Origin: Lewinellaceae bacterium
Lineage (GTDB): Bacteria; Bacteroidota; Bacteroidia; Chitinophagales; Saprospiraceae
NCBI GenBank assembly: GCA_020636095.1
Contig: JACJYN010000003.1
Span: 806,001 to 870,000 of the forward strand
DNA length: 64,000 nucleotides
Reading direction: 5' to 3'
A program made the translations under genes and the position numbers. The notes below the pieces were generated by a model. That model had not been told where the DNA came from and made no database searches. It saw only the letters and a list, made by a program, of their open reading frames with translations. Shown one piece after another: positions 17,287-25,679 of this stretch. Each line of letters begins with the position of its first letter. Positions within the stretch are counted from its first letter, which is position 1.

Positions 17287-17313
17287 AAGTGCCTTCATGT
17301 AGTGAAGGCACTT
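17287..17313 (+). terminator. Hairpin terminator
   Basis: AAGTGCCTTCA and TGAAGGCACTT form a perfect 11-bp stem around a TGTAG loop. TCTATTT follows. It lies ~160 bases after the beta-barrel gene. Confidence 0.75.
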
Positions 17314-17330
17314 TCTATTTGAAAAAAAAT

Positions 17331-17355
17331 GGGGGAAGTACATTTGCCTTCCCCC
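17331..17355 (+). terminator. Second hairpin, GGGGGAAG/CTTCCCCC
   Basis: A perfect 8-bp GC-rich stem with a 9-base loop directly after the first terminator. The pair probably acts together. The rest of 17127-17594 holds no recognisable gene. Confidence 0.55.
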
Positions 17356-17594
17356 GTTTCTGGTAAGAAACATTCTAAAAACTACCGTACGAGTAGACCG
17401 TTTTCATTTGAATCCGTCTCATCAGGGGAACAAAAAACAGCCGGGTGATAGAATTAAGTGTCGGGTGATCTCTTTTTTTATGCCGAAGGGGGTTAACCCT
17501 CCGCTTTGTTTGGTCGGGTGGCTGTGTTCTTTGTTATCCATAAGTCGGATGATCAGGGCATGAGGTTACACTTCAAAAGAACTTTTTGCAAAAT

Positions 17595-18278
17595 TTAAAT
17601 TTTTTGAATCCCTCCGGAGATCAGCGAGCGGGTATTTTTCTCTTCCGGGTCGCCGGTGTAATCGATCTGTCCGCCGGTATTGGCGTTGGCGTCGAGGCGC
17701 TTCAAGGCCACCACTTCTGCCTGTCCGCCGGTATTGGCCTTGACGTAGGTCCGCTCACACTGTAGGTCCAGTCCCTGGTACTGCCCGCCGGTGGAGGCTG
17801 TAATTTCCTGGGTTTCCGCATGGCCTTCCATGGTTATCACCGCCCCTTCGGTAGCAGTGGCCACCAGGCTGTTGACTTCAACGGTGAGGTTTATTTGGGC
17901 GCCGCTGCTGGCCCGCAGGTCCAGCTGGTCGCCGGTGATAGGGGTAGTAGCAGACGCTTTGGCGCCGGCGCTGGCCTTCAATGCCCGCAGTTGCTGGTAG
18001 GTAACTTCCACCCGCGCGTGGTCATTATCGCGGAACAAGCCTTCGATCAGCTGTATTTTCAGGGTCTTGCCCTTGACGTACACGGTTACATCATCTTCGG
18101 AGACGCCTTCGGCGGTGATGGCCGCTTTGGCTTCATCCCCGGCGATGAGCACCAGTTCCACATCCCCGGCAACGGTAATGGCGTCGAAATAGTCCAGCTT
18201 GCGTTCATCCTGGGCGTAGGTAGGGCTCAGGGCAAAGAAAAAAGCCAGAGCTAATGTTACTTTCGAGATTGTTTTCAT
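17595..18278 (-). CDS. GIN-domain (DUF2807) exported protein
   Basis: Signal peptide MKTISKVTLALAFFFALSPTYAQ, then a right-handed beta-helix-like domain of the head-GIN type. It begins with LDYFDAITVAGDVELVLIAGD and continues in short repeated strands rich in Gly, Ala, Thr (ASAGAKASATTPI, LRASSGAQINLTVEV, ATEGAVITMEGHA, ANTGGQAEVVA, ANTGGQIDYTGDP). These are the hallmark of DUF2807, 'putative auto-transporter adhesin'. At 227 aa it is a single-domain member. The name adhesin comes from the family only; it is probably periplasmic or surface-attached. It is divergent from the T9SS type B gene. Confidence 0.85.
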   Translation of the reverse strand: MKTISKVTLALAFFFALSPTYAQDERKLDYFDAITVAGDVELVLIAGDEAKAAITAEGVSEDDVTVYVKGKTLKIQLIEGLFRDNDHARVEVTYQQLRALKASAGAKASATTPITGDQLDLRASSGAQINLTVEVNSLVATATEGAVITMEGHAETQEITASTGGQYQGLDLQCERTYVKANTGGQAEVVALKRLDANANTGGQIDYTGDPEEKNTRSLISGGIQKI

Positions 18279-18504
18279 GATGATACTATTTTTATGTAAA
18301 GCTTAGCAGGGGTAGCGTTTTGCTGCCTGTATGCGTTATCAGGATGCAATGAGGGGCCTTTTCCCCCTATTGACAACCGGGAAATAATTAAAAAGGAGGA
18401 TAAAAAGCCTGGCGGCCGGCCAATAATGTCGGCGGTTGTCCCTCTCCGGAGATTTTCCTTGCGGGATAAAGCCTGTGTTGTTAATTTTCAGAAAATGTGA
18501 AGCT

Positions 18505-19425
18505 ATGAAGCCTGTTATTCAATGCCTGCTGTGGCTGAGCGCCTTTTGCTTCAGCTGGTTTTCTTTCCTCAGCGAGCCGGGCGCCGGTTATCCTGCTGAT
18601 GGACGGGAAGAACCTTTAGTTGTTATTGATACTTGTTTTGCCGACACCTCCATCTGCCCGGGGGATACGATCTACATTGCAGGGCAAGCCGTTGCTGATC
18701 CGGGAACGTATCTATTCACTTCCGGTCTTCCGCCGGGGTGTGGCCCGGTGCTCGTCCTGAATGTATCTGAACGGAACACCTACGAAAGCCGGTTGGACAT
18801 AACCCTCTGCCATGGTGAAAATGCCCGTTTCGGCGTGTATACCTTTGGCCGGACCGGCTATTACGAAATACGCCTGCCTTCCGGGAACGGTTGTGATACA
18901 CTTATCTATCTGAACCTGGTCGTTAGCGATATGGGGTATCCCAGCTTTCAGACTGAACCCGACGATGGCTCCGGGAACGGGTCTATTGACCTGACCATGA
19001 GCGGGGACGGACTCTTTTACGATTGGAGCAACGGAGCCTCTACCGAGGATATCGATGGGTTGGAAGCGGGGCGCTACGAGGTAGTTATTACCAATGCGGA
19101 CAGTTGCCGGCTGACCCGCACCGTCGAGGTAAAAAAGCTGGAGCGCTTCGCCGTACCCAATACTTTCACACCCAATGGCGACGGCATCAACGATTATTTC
19201 AACCTGCTGGCAAGTGAAGGGGCGCCCCAAATCCTTGCTTTCCAGGTATATAACCGATGGGGGCAACTGGTTTACAACAATGAAAGCCCTGACAAGGGCT
19301 GGGACGGCGCCTTCAACGGAGCGCCTCAGGCAGCGGATACCTATTTTTACAGGATACAGGTGGAAAGGCAGATTGGCCAGGAGGAAGTACTTTCTTATCA
19401 GGGAGAGGTTCTCTTGTTACGATAA
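18505..19425 (+). CDS. Secreted protein with T9SS type B (gliding-motility-associated) C-terminal domain
   Basis: The chosen ATG gives a signal peptide (MKPVIQCLLWLSAFCFSWFSFL). The middle region carries Cys-rich segments (DTCFADTSICPGDTIYIAG; TLCHGENARFGVYTFGRTGYYEI; GNGCDTLIYLNLVV) and a short repeat of SprB type (FYDWSNGASTEDIDGLEAGRYEVVITNADSC). The final ~85 residues are the CHU C-terminal domain: FAVPNTFTPNGDGINDYF, VYNRWGQLVYNN, GWDGAFNG, DTYFYRIQV. These proteins cross the outer membrane by T9SS and stay on the surface. About 307 aa is small for the class. Function of the passenger is unknown. Confidence 0.88.
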   Translation: MKPVIQCLLWLSAFCFSWFSFLSEPGAGYPADGREEPLVVIDTCFADTSICPGDTIYIAGQAVADPGTYLFTSGLPPGCGPVLVLNVSERNTYESRLDITLCHGENARFGVYTFGRTGYYEIRLPSGNGCDTLIYLNLVVSDMGYPSFQTEPDDGSGNGSIDLTMSGDGLFYDWSNGASTEDIDGLEAGRYEVVITNADSCRLTRTVEVKKLERFAVPNTFTPNGDGINDYFNLLASEGAPQILAFQVYNRWGQLVYNNESPDKGWDGAFNGAPQAADTYFYRIQVERQIGQEEVLSYQGEVLLLR

Positions 19426-19514
19426 TTCTTTTGTCATTCTTTACATCAAACGGGTTTTTCAAAAATCAGGCAGAATTAGCCGGGCCGGGCACTTTTAAAC
19501 CGCTCTATTTGTAT

Positions 19515-19522
19515 TATCTTTG
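19515..19522 (+). promoter_or_regulatory. -7 box for glyS
   Basis: TATCTTTG matches TAnnTTTG. TTTT at 19493-19496 lies 18 bases upstream as a weak -33. The leader to the glyS ATG would be ~60 nt. Confidence 0.5.
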
Positions 19523-19588
19523 CGCCTTTATTTAGCAGGTGCTTCGAATCATGCTGTACCTGAAAGTGGAAAAAATTGACAACGGCCC

Positions 19589-21130
19589 ATGGCACTACCA
19601 ATCGATCAATTCAAAAAACTCATTGCCCACAGCAAAGAATACGGTTTTATCTTCCAGTCAAGTGAAGTATATGACGGCCTGAGCGCCGTATACGACTACG
19701 GCCCCTACGGTGTGGAGCTCAAAAACAATATCAAGGAATACTGGTGGCGCAGCATGGTGCAGATGCACGATAATATAGTTGGCATCGATGCTGCGATCTT
19801 CATGCACCCCAAGACCTGGAAAGCTTCCGGCCACGTCGATGCCTTCAATGACCCGCTGATCGATAATAAGGACAGTAAGAAGCGCTACCGCGCCGATGTG
19901 CTGATCGAGGAATATATGGACAAGCTGGAGGCCAAGATACAGAAGGAAGTGGATAAAGCGGCCAAACGCTTTGGCGAGAAGTTTGACGAAGCGGTTTTCC
20001 GCTCCACCAACGACCGGGTGTTGCGGTATCAGGAGGAGCACGGCCGCATCCGGGAGCGCCTGGCTCAGGCGATGACCGGGGGCGACCTGGCGGAACTGAA
20101 GCAGATCATCGAGGACCTGGAAATCGCAGATCCGGAATCGGGCTCCCGCAACTGGACGGATGTCCGGCAGTTCAACCTGATGTTTTCTACTCAGTTGGGC
20201 AACATTGCCGGTGAAGACGGCAAGTTGTACCTGCGCCCGGAAACCGCCCAGGGTATTTTCGTCAACTTCCTGAATGTACAGAAGACTACCCGGCAAAAGA
20301 TTCCCTTTGGCATTGCCCAGATCGGCAAGGCTTTCCGCAATGAAATCACCGCCCGCCAGTTCATTTTCCGCATGCGCGAGTTTGAACAGATGGAGATGCA
20401 GTTCTTCATCCGGCCGGGTGACCAGAAAAAGTGGTACGAGCACTGGAAGGAAGCTCGCATGAAGTGGCACCTGGCTCTGGGTACCCCTGCCGGGAAACTG
20501 CGGTTTCACGACCACGACAACCTGGCCCACTATGCGGATGCCGCCGTGGATATCCAATTTGAATTCCCCTTCGGCTTCAAAGAGCTGGAAGGTATTCACA
20601 GCCGTACCGATTTCGACCTCGGCGCCCACCAGGAGCTATCCGGAAAAAAACTACAGTACTTCGACCCTGAACTGCAGGAAAATTACGTGCCCTACGTGGT
20701 GGAAACCTCCATCGGATGCGACCGAATGTTTCTGGCGATGATGAGCGAGGCACTAGTGGAAGAAGAGGTGCCCGGCTCCGGCAATACCCGGGAAGTGCTC
20801 AAGCTACATCCGGCCCTGGCGCCTATCAAATGTGCTATTTTACCGCTGAAGCGCAATGAAGGCCGGCTGGTAGGCCTGGCGAATGATATTTTCAACGACC
20901 TGCGCCTGTCCTTTCAGGTGCAATACGATGATACGGGTAGTATCGGTAAGCTCTATCGCCGGCAGGATGCCATCGGAACGCCCTTCTGCGTAACGGTCGA
21001 TTTTGAATCGCTGGACGGCCATACCGTTACCCTGCGGGACCGCGATACCCTCGAGCAGGAGCGGGTGCCCGTGGCAAGGCTGGAAGAGATTATCCGCAAG
21101 CGAGTAGATATGAAGCACCTTTTAATTTAA
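19589..21130 (+). CDS. glyS: Glycyl-tRNA synthetase, single-chain class II
   Basis: Charges tRNA-Gly in the cytoplasm. 513 aa, the alpha2 (eukaryote-like) form. N terminus KKLIAHSKEYGFIFQSSEVYDGLSAVYDYGP and ASGHVDAFNDPLIDNK are diagnostic. RPETAQGIFVNF and FRNEITARQFIFRMREFEQMEMQFF contain class II motif 2. ETSIGCDRMFLAMM contains motif 3. The anticodon-binding domain starts at LHPALAPIKCAILPL. A coiled-coil-like insertion (~100-190) lies between motif 1 and motif 2, usual for this form. Gene symbol follows Bacteroidota practice for the single-chain enzyme (also called glyQS). It stands alone under its own promoter box. Confidence 0.96.
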   Translation: MALPIDQFKKLIAHSKEYGFIFQSSEVYDGLSAVYDYGPYGVELKNNIKEYWWRSMVQMHDNIVGIDAAIFMHPKTWKASGHVDAFNDPLIDNKDSKKRYRADVLIEEYMDKLEAKIQKEVDKAAKRFGEKFDEAVFRSTNDRVLRYQEEHGRIRERLAQAMTGGDLAELKQIIEDLEIADPESGSRNWTDVRQFNLMFSTQLGNIAGEDGKLYLRPETAQGIFVNFLNVQKTTRQKIPFGIAQIGKAFRNEITARQFIFRMREFEQMEMQFFIRPGDQKKWYEHWKEARMKWHLALGTPAGKLRFHDHDNLAHYADAAVDIQFEFPFGFKELEGIHSRTDFDLGAHQELSGKKLQYFDPELQENYVPYVVETSIGCDRMFLAMMSEALVEEEVPGSGNTREVLKLHPALAPIKCAILPLKRNEGRLVGLANDIFNDLRLSFQVQYDDTGSIGKLYRRQDAIGTPFCVTVDFESLDGHTVTLRDRDTLEQERVPVARLEEIIRKRVDMKHLLI

Positions 21131-21244
21131 ATATTTTTTCGATTTCCAGAACCCTGGGAGCATTTTGTCCGTACACCCTACATGTGGAATTTTACTTAGC
21201 TCATTAGCACATAGTGCGCAGAGCACTAGCAATCCCCGGACAAA

Positions 21245-23755
21245 ATGATGAAAAAAGCTACCCTATGTACCCTGATGGTGGTGGCGGGCTTCTTCCTATA
21301 CCTTGCCCCCGCCCATGCTCAACGCAACCTGGCCTTGTACAGCATGCCCGGCCTGCAGCAGGCCTCTCATGTCAACCCTGGCTTCATTCCCGATGCGAGC
21401 CTGGTCATTGGGTTACCGTTGATATCCAATATAAATGCCGGTTTTTCAAATAACGGCTTCACACTTAAAGACATAGGCGGCAGTGGCTGGGGCCTCAACG
21501 GATTGCGGCTGAACTACGAAACAATCCTTCCCATTGTTGAAAACGACAATATCGCCGGCGGCGGGCTGAATACCAACCTGCTGACGATTGGCTACCGCCT
21601 GAAAAATGACTATATCGCTTTTGAATCCAGTGAAAATGTGGTGGGCACTTTTTACTATCCGAAGGATGCGATCCAATTTGGATCGGATATCCATAATGGA
21701 AATTTCAACCCCGGGCAGGTATACAACCTGAATGGATTGGCTTATGACCTTACTCATTTTCGCGATTTTTCGTTCGTCTATGCCCGTGATTTCGGGCGCG
21801 CCTCCGCCGGCGTGCGGATTCGCTACCTGGTTGGGCTGGAAAATTATTCGAGTGCAGGCCCCGGCCTCGTATTAACCTCAACTGAAGAGACAGGCGTTTA
21901 TCAAATTCAGGGCCAGTTGGAACTCTGGGCTGCCGGCGTACAATCCTTTTCAGGAGAAGGCAGCTATCCGATATGGGGCCAGGCCAACAACACCGGGTTC
22001 GCTTTCGATTTTGGCACTACTTATTCGCTGGGAGAGAAGTTAAAGGCTTCCTTTAGTGTTGTCAACCTGGGAGGAATCCATTGGGTCTCCGGAGTCAATA
22101 GATCGGTCTTGGCCAATGAGATTGAAAGCCCTCGCACTAAAATCGATGAAATTTTCGACGGTTTTATTGACAAAGAGGGCGCCGCCAATTTGTCTTACAG
22201 TACGGCGCTGCCTACTCTTTTCAACCTGGGCAGCGCTTACCAGATGAATGAACAAAGCACCTTTAACCTGTTGCTTAATTCCCGTTATATTCATGGCAAA
22301 CACAGCCTGGGGGCAGCCCTTTCCTATTCGAGAAAGTTTAGCCCCGGATTTCGTGGTTCTCTGACCTACTCAGCGGTCAAGGGGAGCTTGCTCAACCTGG
22401 GGGGAGGTATAGTTGCCAAGGCGGGGCCGTTACAGTTATTTTTGGTGACAGATAACCTACTTTCGGCCTTTAACCCTTCGGGCTCCCATAATACCAATGT
22501 CAGTGTTGGGGCCAACCTGGTTTTTCACAAGAAGCCCAAAGTGGAGATCGCGCTGGTGGATACGGCCATGGTTGCTCCGATAGATACCATGGCTTTGGCT
22601 TCCTCCGAAACACCCCGGCCATCGCAGCCGGCGCCCCCAACCACAGCGCCCAATACGGCTAAGCCATCGCAGCCGGCGCCCCCAACTACAGCGCCCAATA
22701 CGGCTAAGCCATCGCAGCCGGCGCCCCCAACCACAGCGCCCAATACGGCTAAGCCATCGCAGCCGGCGCCCCCAACCACAGCGCCCAATACGGCTAAGCC
22801 ATCGCAACCGGCGCCAACGACTACAGCGCCCAATACGGCTAAGCCATCGCAACCGGCGCCAACGACTACAGCGCCCAATACGGCTAAGCCATCGCAACCG
22901 GCGCCAACGACTACAGCGCCCAATACGGCTAAGCCATCGCAACCGGCGCCAACGACTACAGCGCCCAATACGGCCAAGCCATCGCAGCCGGCGCCCCCAA
23001 CCACAGCGCCCAATACGGCCCGGCCATCGCAACCGGCGCCGATAGAAAAAGCCAAGCCTCCCAAAGTGGCTTCCCCACCACCTACTACTCCTCCGCCAGC
23101 CCAGAGAAATACACCCGTCCGGTACGCTATTTTTCAAGGAGCTATTCGCATGGAAGGCAGTTCCGAAAAGGTTAACCACTATTATTTTGATGTTTACAAG
23201 CTGTATCCGGATGGCCAGCGGGAACTGATGCGCACTGGCAGGACACCCGGGGGCGATTACAAGCTGTACCTGGATCGCGGATACGACCACGAGGTTAGCT
23301 TCAGGCACTCAGACTCAAAACCCATGGTAATCGAATTCAGCAAGGAAGAACTTGAAAACGCCGGGCAAAACATTACGAGGAATATTACCCTGAGAAAAGT
23401 ATCTTCTGCCCCGGATACTGGAAATCTGGGTGTAATTGAGGAAAAGGGGCCGGCGCCGGAGGTAGAAGACCTTATGGACCTCACTGTGCCGGAGCTACAG
23501 CAGGAAGAAGCACAAGTACTTCAGCGGCCAGCCCCCAAGGAGGAAAATTCAAAGCTTTGGGTGGACCAGCAACCGCGTAGCCTGCAATTGAACCACTCTG
23601 TATCGGTTTATAAAGATATGGATGTCAATTCCAGGGTCTTGGCCCGCTTGAGTGAAGGGATGGAGATAGAAGTACTGGAACGCACAACTGCTGAGTGGTG
23701 GATGGTCGCCTACCGCAGTAAGATCGGTTGGATAGAAACAAGCCAGTTGAAATAA
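21245..23755 (+). CDS. DUF5723-type outer-membrane protein with 15-aa repeats and SH3 domain
   Basis: 836 aa. Signal peptide ends near APAHAQ (~26). Residues ~27-430 are a beta-barrel of the PorP/DUF5723 type: LASYSMPGLQQASHVNPGF-like opening, LTHFRDFSFVYARDFG, and ALSYSRKFSPGFRGSLTYS. Residues 458-599 are nine 15-residue repeats (KPSQPAPPTTAPNTA) plus a partial tenth. A small beta domain follows (FQGAIRMEG...DGQRELMRTGRT...GDYKLYLDRGYDHEVSF), reminiscent of periplasmic OmpA-associated Cna-like folds. The C terminus (~786-836) is a bacterial SH3: KDMDVNSRVLARLSEGMEIEVLERTTAEWWMV...GWIETSQL. Probably an outer-membrane anchor whose periplasmic arm reaches the wall; that role is inferred. Confidence 0.78.
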   Translation: MMKKATLCTLMVVAGFFLYLAPAHAQRNLALYSMPGLQQASHVNPGFIPDASLVIGLPLISNINAGFSNNGFTLKDIGGSGWGLNGLRLNYETILPIVENDNIAGGGLNTNLLTIGYRLKNDYIAFESSENVVGTFYYPKDAIQFGSDIHNGNFNPGQVYNLNGLAYDLTHFRDFSFVYARDFGRASAGVRIRYLVGLENYSSAGPGLVLTSTEETGVYQIQGQLELWAAGVQSFSGEGSYPIWGQANNTGFAFDFGTTYSLGEKLKASFSVVNLGGIHWVSGVNRSVLANEIESPRTKIDEIFDGFIDKEGAANLSYSTALPTLFNLGSAYQMNEQSTFNLLLNSRYIHGKHSLGAALSYSRKFSPGFRGSLTYSAVKGSLLNLGGGIVAKAGPLQLFLVTDNLLSAFNPSGSHNTNVSVGANLVFHKKPKVEIALVDTAMVAPIDTMALASSETPRPSQPAPPTTAPNTAKPSQPAPPTTAPNTAKPSQPAPPTTAPNTAKPSQPAPPTTAPNTAKPSQPAPTTTAPNTAKPSQPAPTTTAPNTAKPSQPAPTTTAPNTAKPSQPAPTTTAPNTAKPSQPAPPTTAPNTARPSQPAPIEKAKPPKVASPPPTTPPPAQRNTPVRYAIFQGAIRMEGSSEKVNHYYFDVYKLYPDGQRELMRTGRTPGGDYKLYLDRGYDHEVSFRHSDSKPMVIEFSKEELENAGQNITRNITLRKVSSAPDTGNLGVIEEKGPAPEVEDLMDLTVPELQQEEAQVLQRPAPKEENSKLWVDQQPRSLQLNHSVSVYKDMDVNSRVLARLSEGMEIEVLERTTAEWWMVAYRSKIGWIETSQLK
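22616..23041 (+). repeat. 45-bp tandem repeat array in coding sequence
   Basis: Nine full 45-base units plus 21 bases of a tenth, in frame, encode the Pro/Ala/Thr-rich repeat. Units fall in two sub-types (APPTT versus APTTT): copies 1-4 and 9 are one, 5-8 the other, so blocks have been duplicated recently. Copy number is expected to vary between strains. Confidence 0.95.
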
Positions 23756-23793
23756 ACAGGCTTCATCTTTGGTTCGTCCAAAGTCCGGCAAGG

Positions 23794-25020
23794 CTATAAG
23801 TTGGACGTGATCAGCAGGTCGAGGTCCGTAGATTTGATCTCGAAGCGTTCGCCCAGGTAGCTGTTGGTCAGGCAGCCTTTATAGGTATACACCCCGTGCC
23901 TCAGGCCCAGATTGTTGAACAGAAGGTGCTCGATGCTGCCGGTGCTGCCAGCCCTTAATAAGATAGGGGTAAGAATGTTGCTGACTGCCATAGAAGCCGT
24001 TCTGGAGACTCTGGAAGCGATATTGGGCACGCAATAATGAATGACATCGTGTTTGATAAAGGTTGGCTTTTCCAGGCTGGTAACTTCTGATGTAGCAAAG
24101 CAGCCTCCCTGGTCGATGCTGACATCGATGATAACGGCTCCCGGTTTCATTTTAATGACCAGGTCTTCACTGACGATAACGGGCGTACGGCCGGATTTGG
24201 AGTGCATTGCGCCGATGGCCACATCGGCGACCAACAATTCTTTTTCCAGATAGTGGGGGTTGATCGAACAAGTATACAGGGGGCGGCCCACCTGATTTTG
24301 CAAGCGTTTCAGTTTAGTGATGTTATTGTCGAAAATACGAACCTCCGCGCCCAATCCCAGGGCAGTTCGGGTGGCGTATTCAGCGACGATCCCGGCGCCG
24401 AGGATAACAACTTTAGCGCTGGGCACTCCGGAGATACCTCCTAATAGTACGCCTTTCCCTCCGCCGGTAGAAGACATGAGTTCGGCAGCTGTTAGCATCG
24501 CGTTGATGCCGGCCATTTCGCTCATGATGCGCACGACGGGAAAGGTGTCGGACTCGTCTTTAATATACTCCATAGCCAGGGCGATGACCCGCTTCTGGCG
24601 CAGTTTGTTGATATAATCGGCTGTAATGATCGGCAATTGCAGCGGCGAGATGAGAATCTGGTTGGGGTGCATCAGTTCGATCTCCTTGAGAGTAGGAGGA
24701 GCGACCTTAATGATGATATCAGCCTCGTAGACCTGTTCGGAGCTGTAGGCGATATCTGCGCCCGCCTCGGAATAATCATGGTCCGAATAGCTGGATTTTT
24801 CCCCGGCATCGGTTTCGATGACGATGCGGTGCCCATGAGCCACCAATGTAGCTACTGAGGATGGGACCAGGGCTACCCGGTTTTCCTGCATGGTAATCTC
24901 CTTGGGAATACCAATGAACAGTTTATTTGGCTTCTGCTGGACCTGAAGGGTTTCCGTTTGTGGCCGGTATTGGCTTTCGGTAAACTCTTTCGGAACAGGT
25001 ATCTTCTTTTTATCACTCAT
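23794..25020 (-). CDS. ald: Alanine dehydrogenase family protein
   Basis: NAD-dependent oxidative deamination of L-alanine to pyruvate, by family. 408 aa with ~25-30 extra N-terminal residues compared with short AlaDHs. The N-terminal domain has IGIPKEITMQENRVALVPSSV. VVILGAGIVAEYATRTALGLGAEVRIFDNN is the NAD-binding Rossmann loop. MAGINAML, ALAMEYIKDESDTFPVVRIMSEMAG and HYCVPNIASRVSRTASMAVSN are family motifs. Oddity: the region of the catalytic His in B. subtilis Ald (TYLHLA) reads ISPLQLPI here, with no His. This may be the divergent Bacteroidota clade or a related transhydrogenase-like enzyme. It follows tsaE by 21 bases and is likely co-transcribed. Confidence 0.8.
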   Translation of the reverse strand: MSDKKKIPVPKEFTESQYRPQTETLQVQQKPNKLFIGIPKEITMQENRVALVPSSVATLVAHGHRIVIETDAGEKSSYSDHDYSEAGADIAYSSEQVYEADIIIKVAPPTLKEIELMHPNQILISPLQLPIITADYINKLRQKRVIALAMEYIKDESDTFPVVRIMSEMAGINAMLTAAELMSSTGGGKGVLLGGISGVPSAKVVILGAGIVAEYATRTALGLGAEVRIFDNNITKLKRLQNQVGRPLYTCSINPHYLEKELLVADVAIGAMHSKSGRTPVIVSEDLVIKMKPGAVIIDVSIDQGGCFATSEVTSLEKPTFIKHDVIHYCVPNIASRVSRTASMAVSNILTPILLRAGSTGSIEHLLFNNLGLRHGVYTYKGCLTNSYLGERFEIKSTDLDLLITSNL

Positions 25021-25041
25021 AACAGCCGTAGCTTCAATGAC

Positions 25042-25479
25042 CTACAAAATTAGGATTTTTCGGCTGGAATCGCCGATTATTTCCAGTTTAATTCGCACAG
25101 CGTCTTCCGGTAGAAGCGCTTCGATCAGTTCCGGCCATTCGATAAGGCAATATGCTTCGGTGTAGAGGTAATCCTCAATGCCGATCTGCAGCGCCTCCTC
25201 GATATTTTTCAGCCGATACAGGTCCATGTGGAAAACAGGGTGGGCATCACCTTTGATAACGCCCATATATTCATACTCATTGACAATGGAAAAAGTTGGG
25301 CTGGCCACCTCTTCTTTTACACCTAAGTGGCGGCAGAGGGCCTGTATGAAGGCCGTCTTCCCGGCCCCTATCTCTCCATAAAAGGCGATCACCCGGGCTT
25401 GAGGAGCATAGTTTAACAACATTTTAACGGCTTCCGGCAATGCTTCCGGGCTATGAATGATGATCTCTTTCATGGCCAT
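25042..25479 (-). CDS. tsaE: tRNA threonylcarbamoyladenosine biosynthesis ATPase TsaE
   Basis: P-loop ATPase that works with TsaB and TsaD to make t6A37 in ANN-decoding tRNAs. FYGEIGAGKTAFIQAL is the Walker A region; GVKEEVASPTFSIVNEYEY, MDLYRLKNIEEALQIGIEDYL and CLIEWPELIEALLP are typical TsaE motifs. About 145 aa, the usual size. The longer frame starts at a TTG (25494) that lies inside the CAAAGGTA box (minus-strand TACCTTTG), so translation must begin at 25479 or 25473. ald lies 21 bases downstream. gyrB is divergent. Confidence 0.92.
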   Translation of the reverse strand: MAMKEIIIHSPEALPEAVKMLLNYAPQARVIAFYGEIGAGKTAFIQALCRHLGVKEEVASPTFSIVNEYEYMGVIKGDAHPVFHMDLYRLKNIEEALQIGIEDYLYTEAYCLIEWPELIEALLPEDAVRIKLEIIGDSSRKILIL

Positions 25480-25491
25480 GGCCTTTTGCCG

Positions 25492-25499
25492 CAAAGGTA
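25492..25499 (-). promoter_or_regulatory. -7 box for tsaE-ald; excludes the longer start
   Basis: Read on the minus strand this is TACCTTTG, matching TAnnTTTG. Transcription would start near 25487, leaving a leader of under 15 nt to the ATG at 25479 or 25473. Confidence 0.55.
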
Positions 25500-25667
25500 G
25501 GTATTTAGTTGATTAGTTGTCCTTCTTTGCTAAAGCTCGTTCACCGGGGCCTGCAAAATCAATGCTTGCACAACTCCGGATACACTTGTCAGCAAAATGC
25601 TTAAACTACTGCTCTCTAAACGGTGTTTTAATCCCGTTAAAACCTTTAATAAGCGCAGTTTTTTTAG

Positions 25668-25675
25668 TATTTTTG
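25668..25675 (+). promoter_or_regulatory. -7 box immediately before gyrB (leaderless candidate)
   Basis: TATTTTTG fits TAnnTTTG and ends only 4 bases before the gyrB ATG at 25680. With the usual 4-7 base distance to the transcription start, the mRNA would begin at or very near the A of the start codon. A weak TTT at 25645-25647 lies 20 bases upstream. Confidence 0.5.
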
Positions 25676-25679
25676 CAGA

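Noticed and set aside
19658..20629. 323-codon minus-strand frame opposite glyS
   Set aside because: Shadow of glyS; composition typical of antisense codon bias.
22616..23041. Possible CRISPR array
   Set aside because: Units are contiguous with no spacers and are in frame within a gene; the other short-word arrays also lack spacers.
22457..23308. Long minus-strand frames opposite the 45-bp repeats
   Set aside because: They arise because a 45-bp unit without stops in several frames is repeated; no protein-like sequence outside the repeat.
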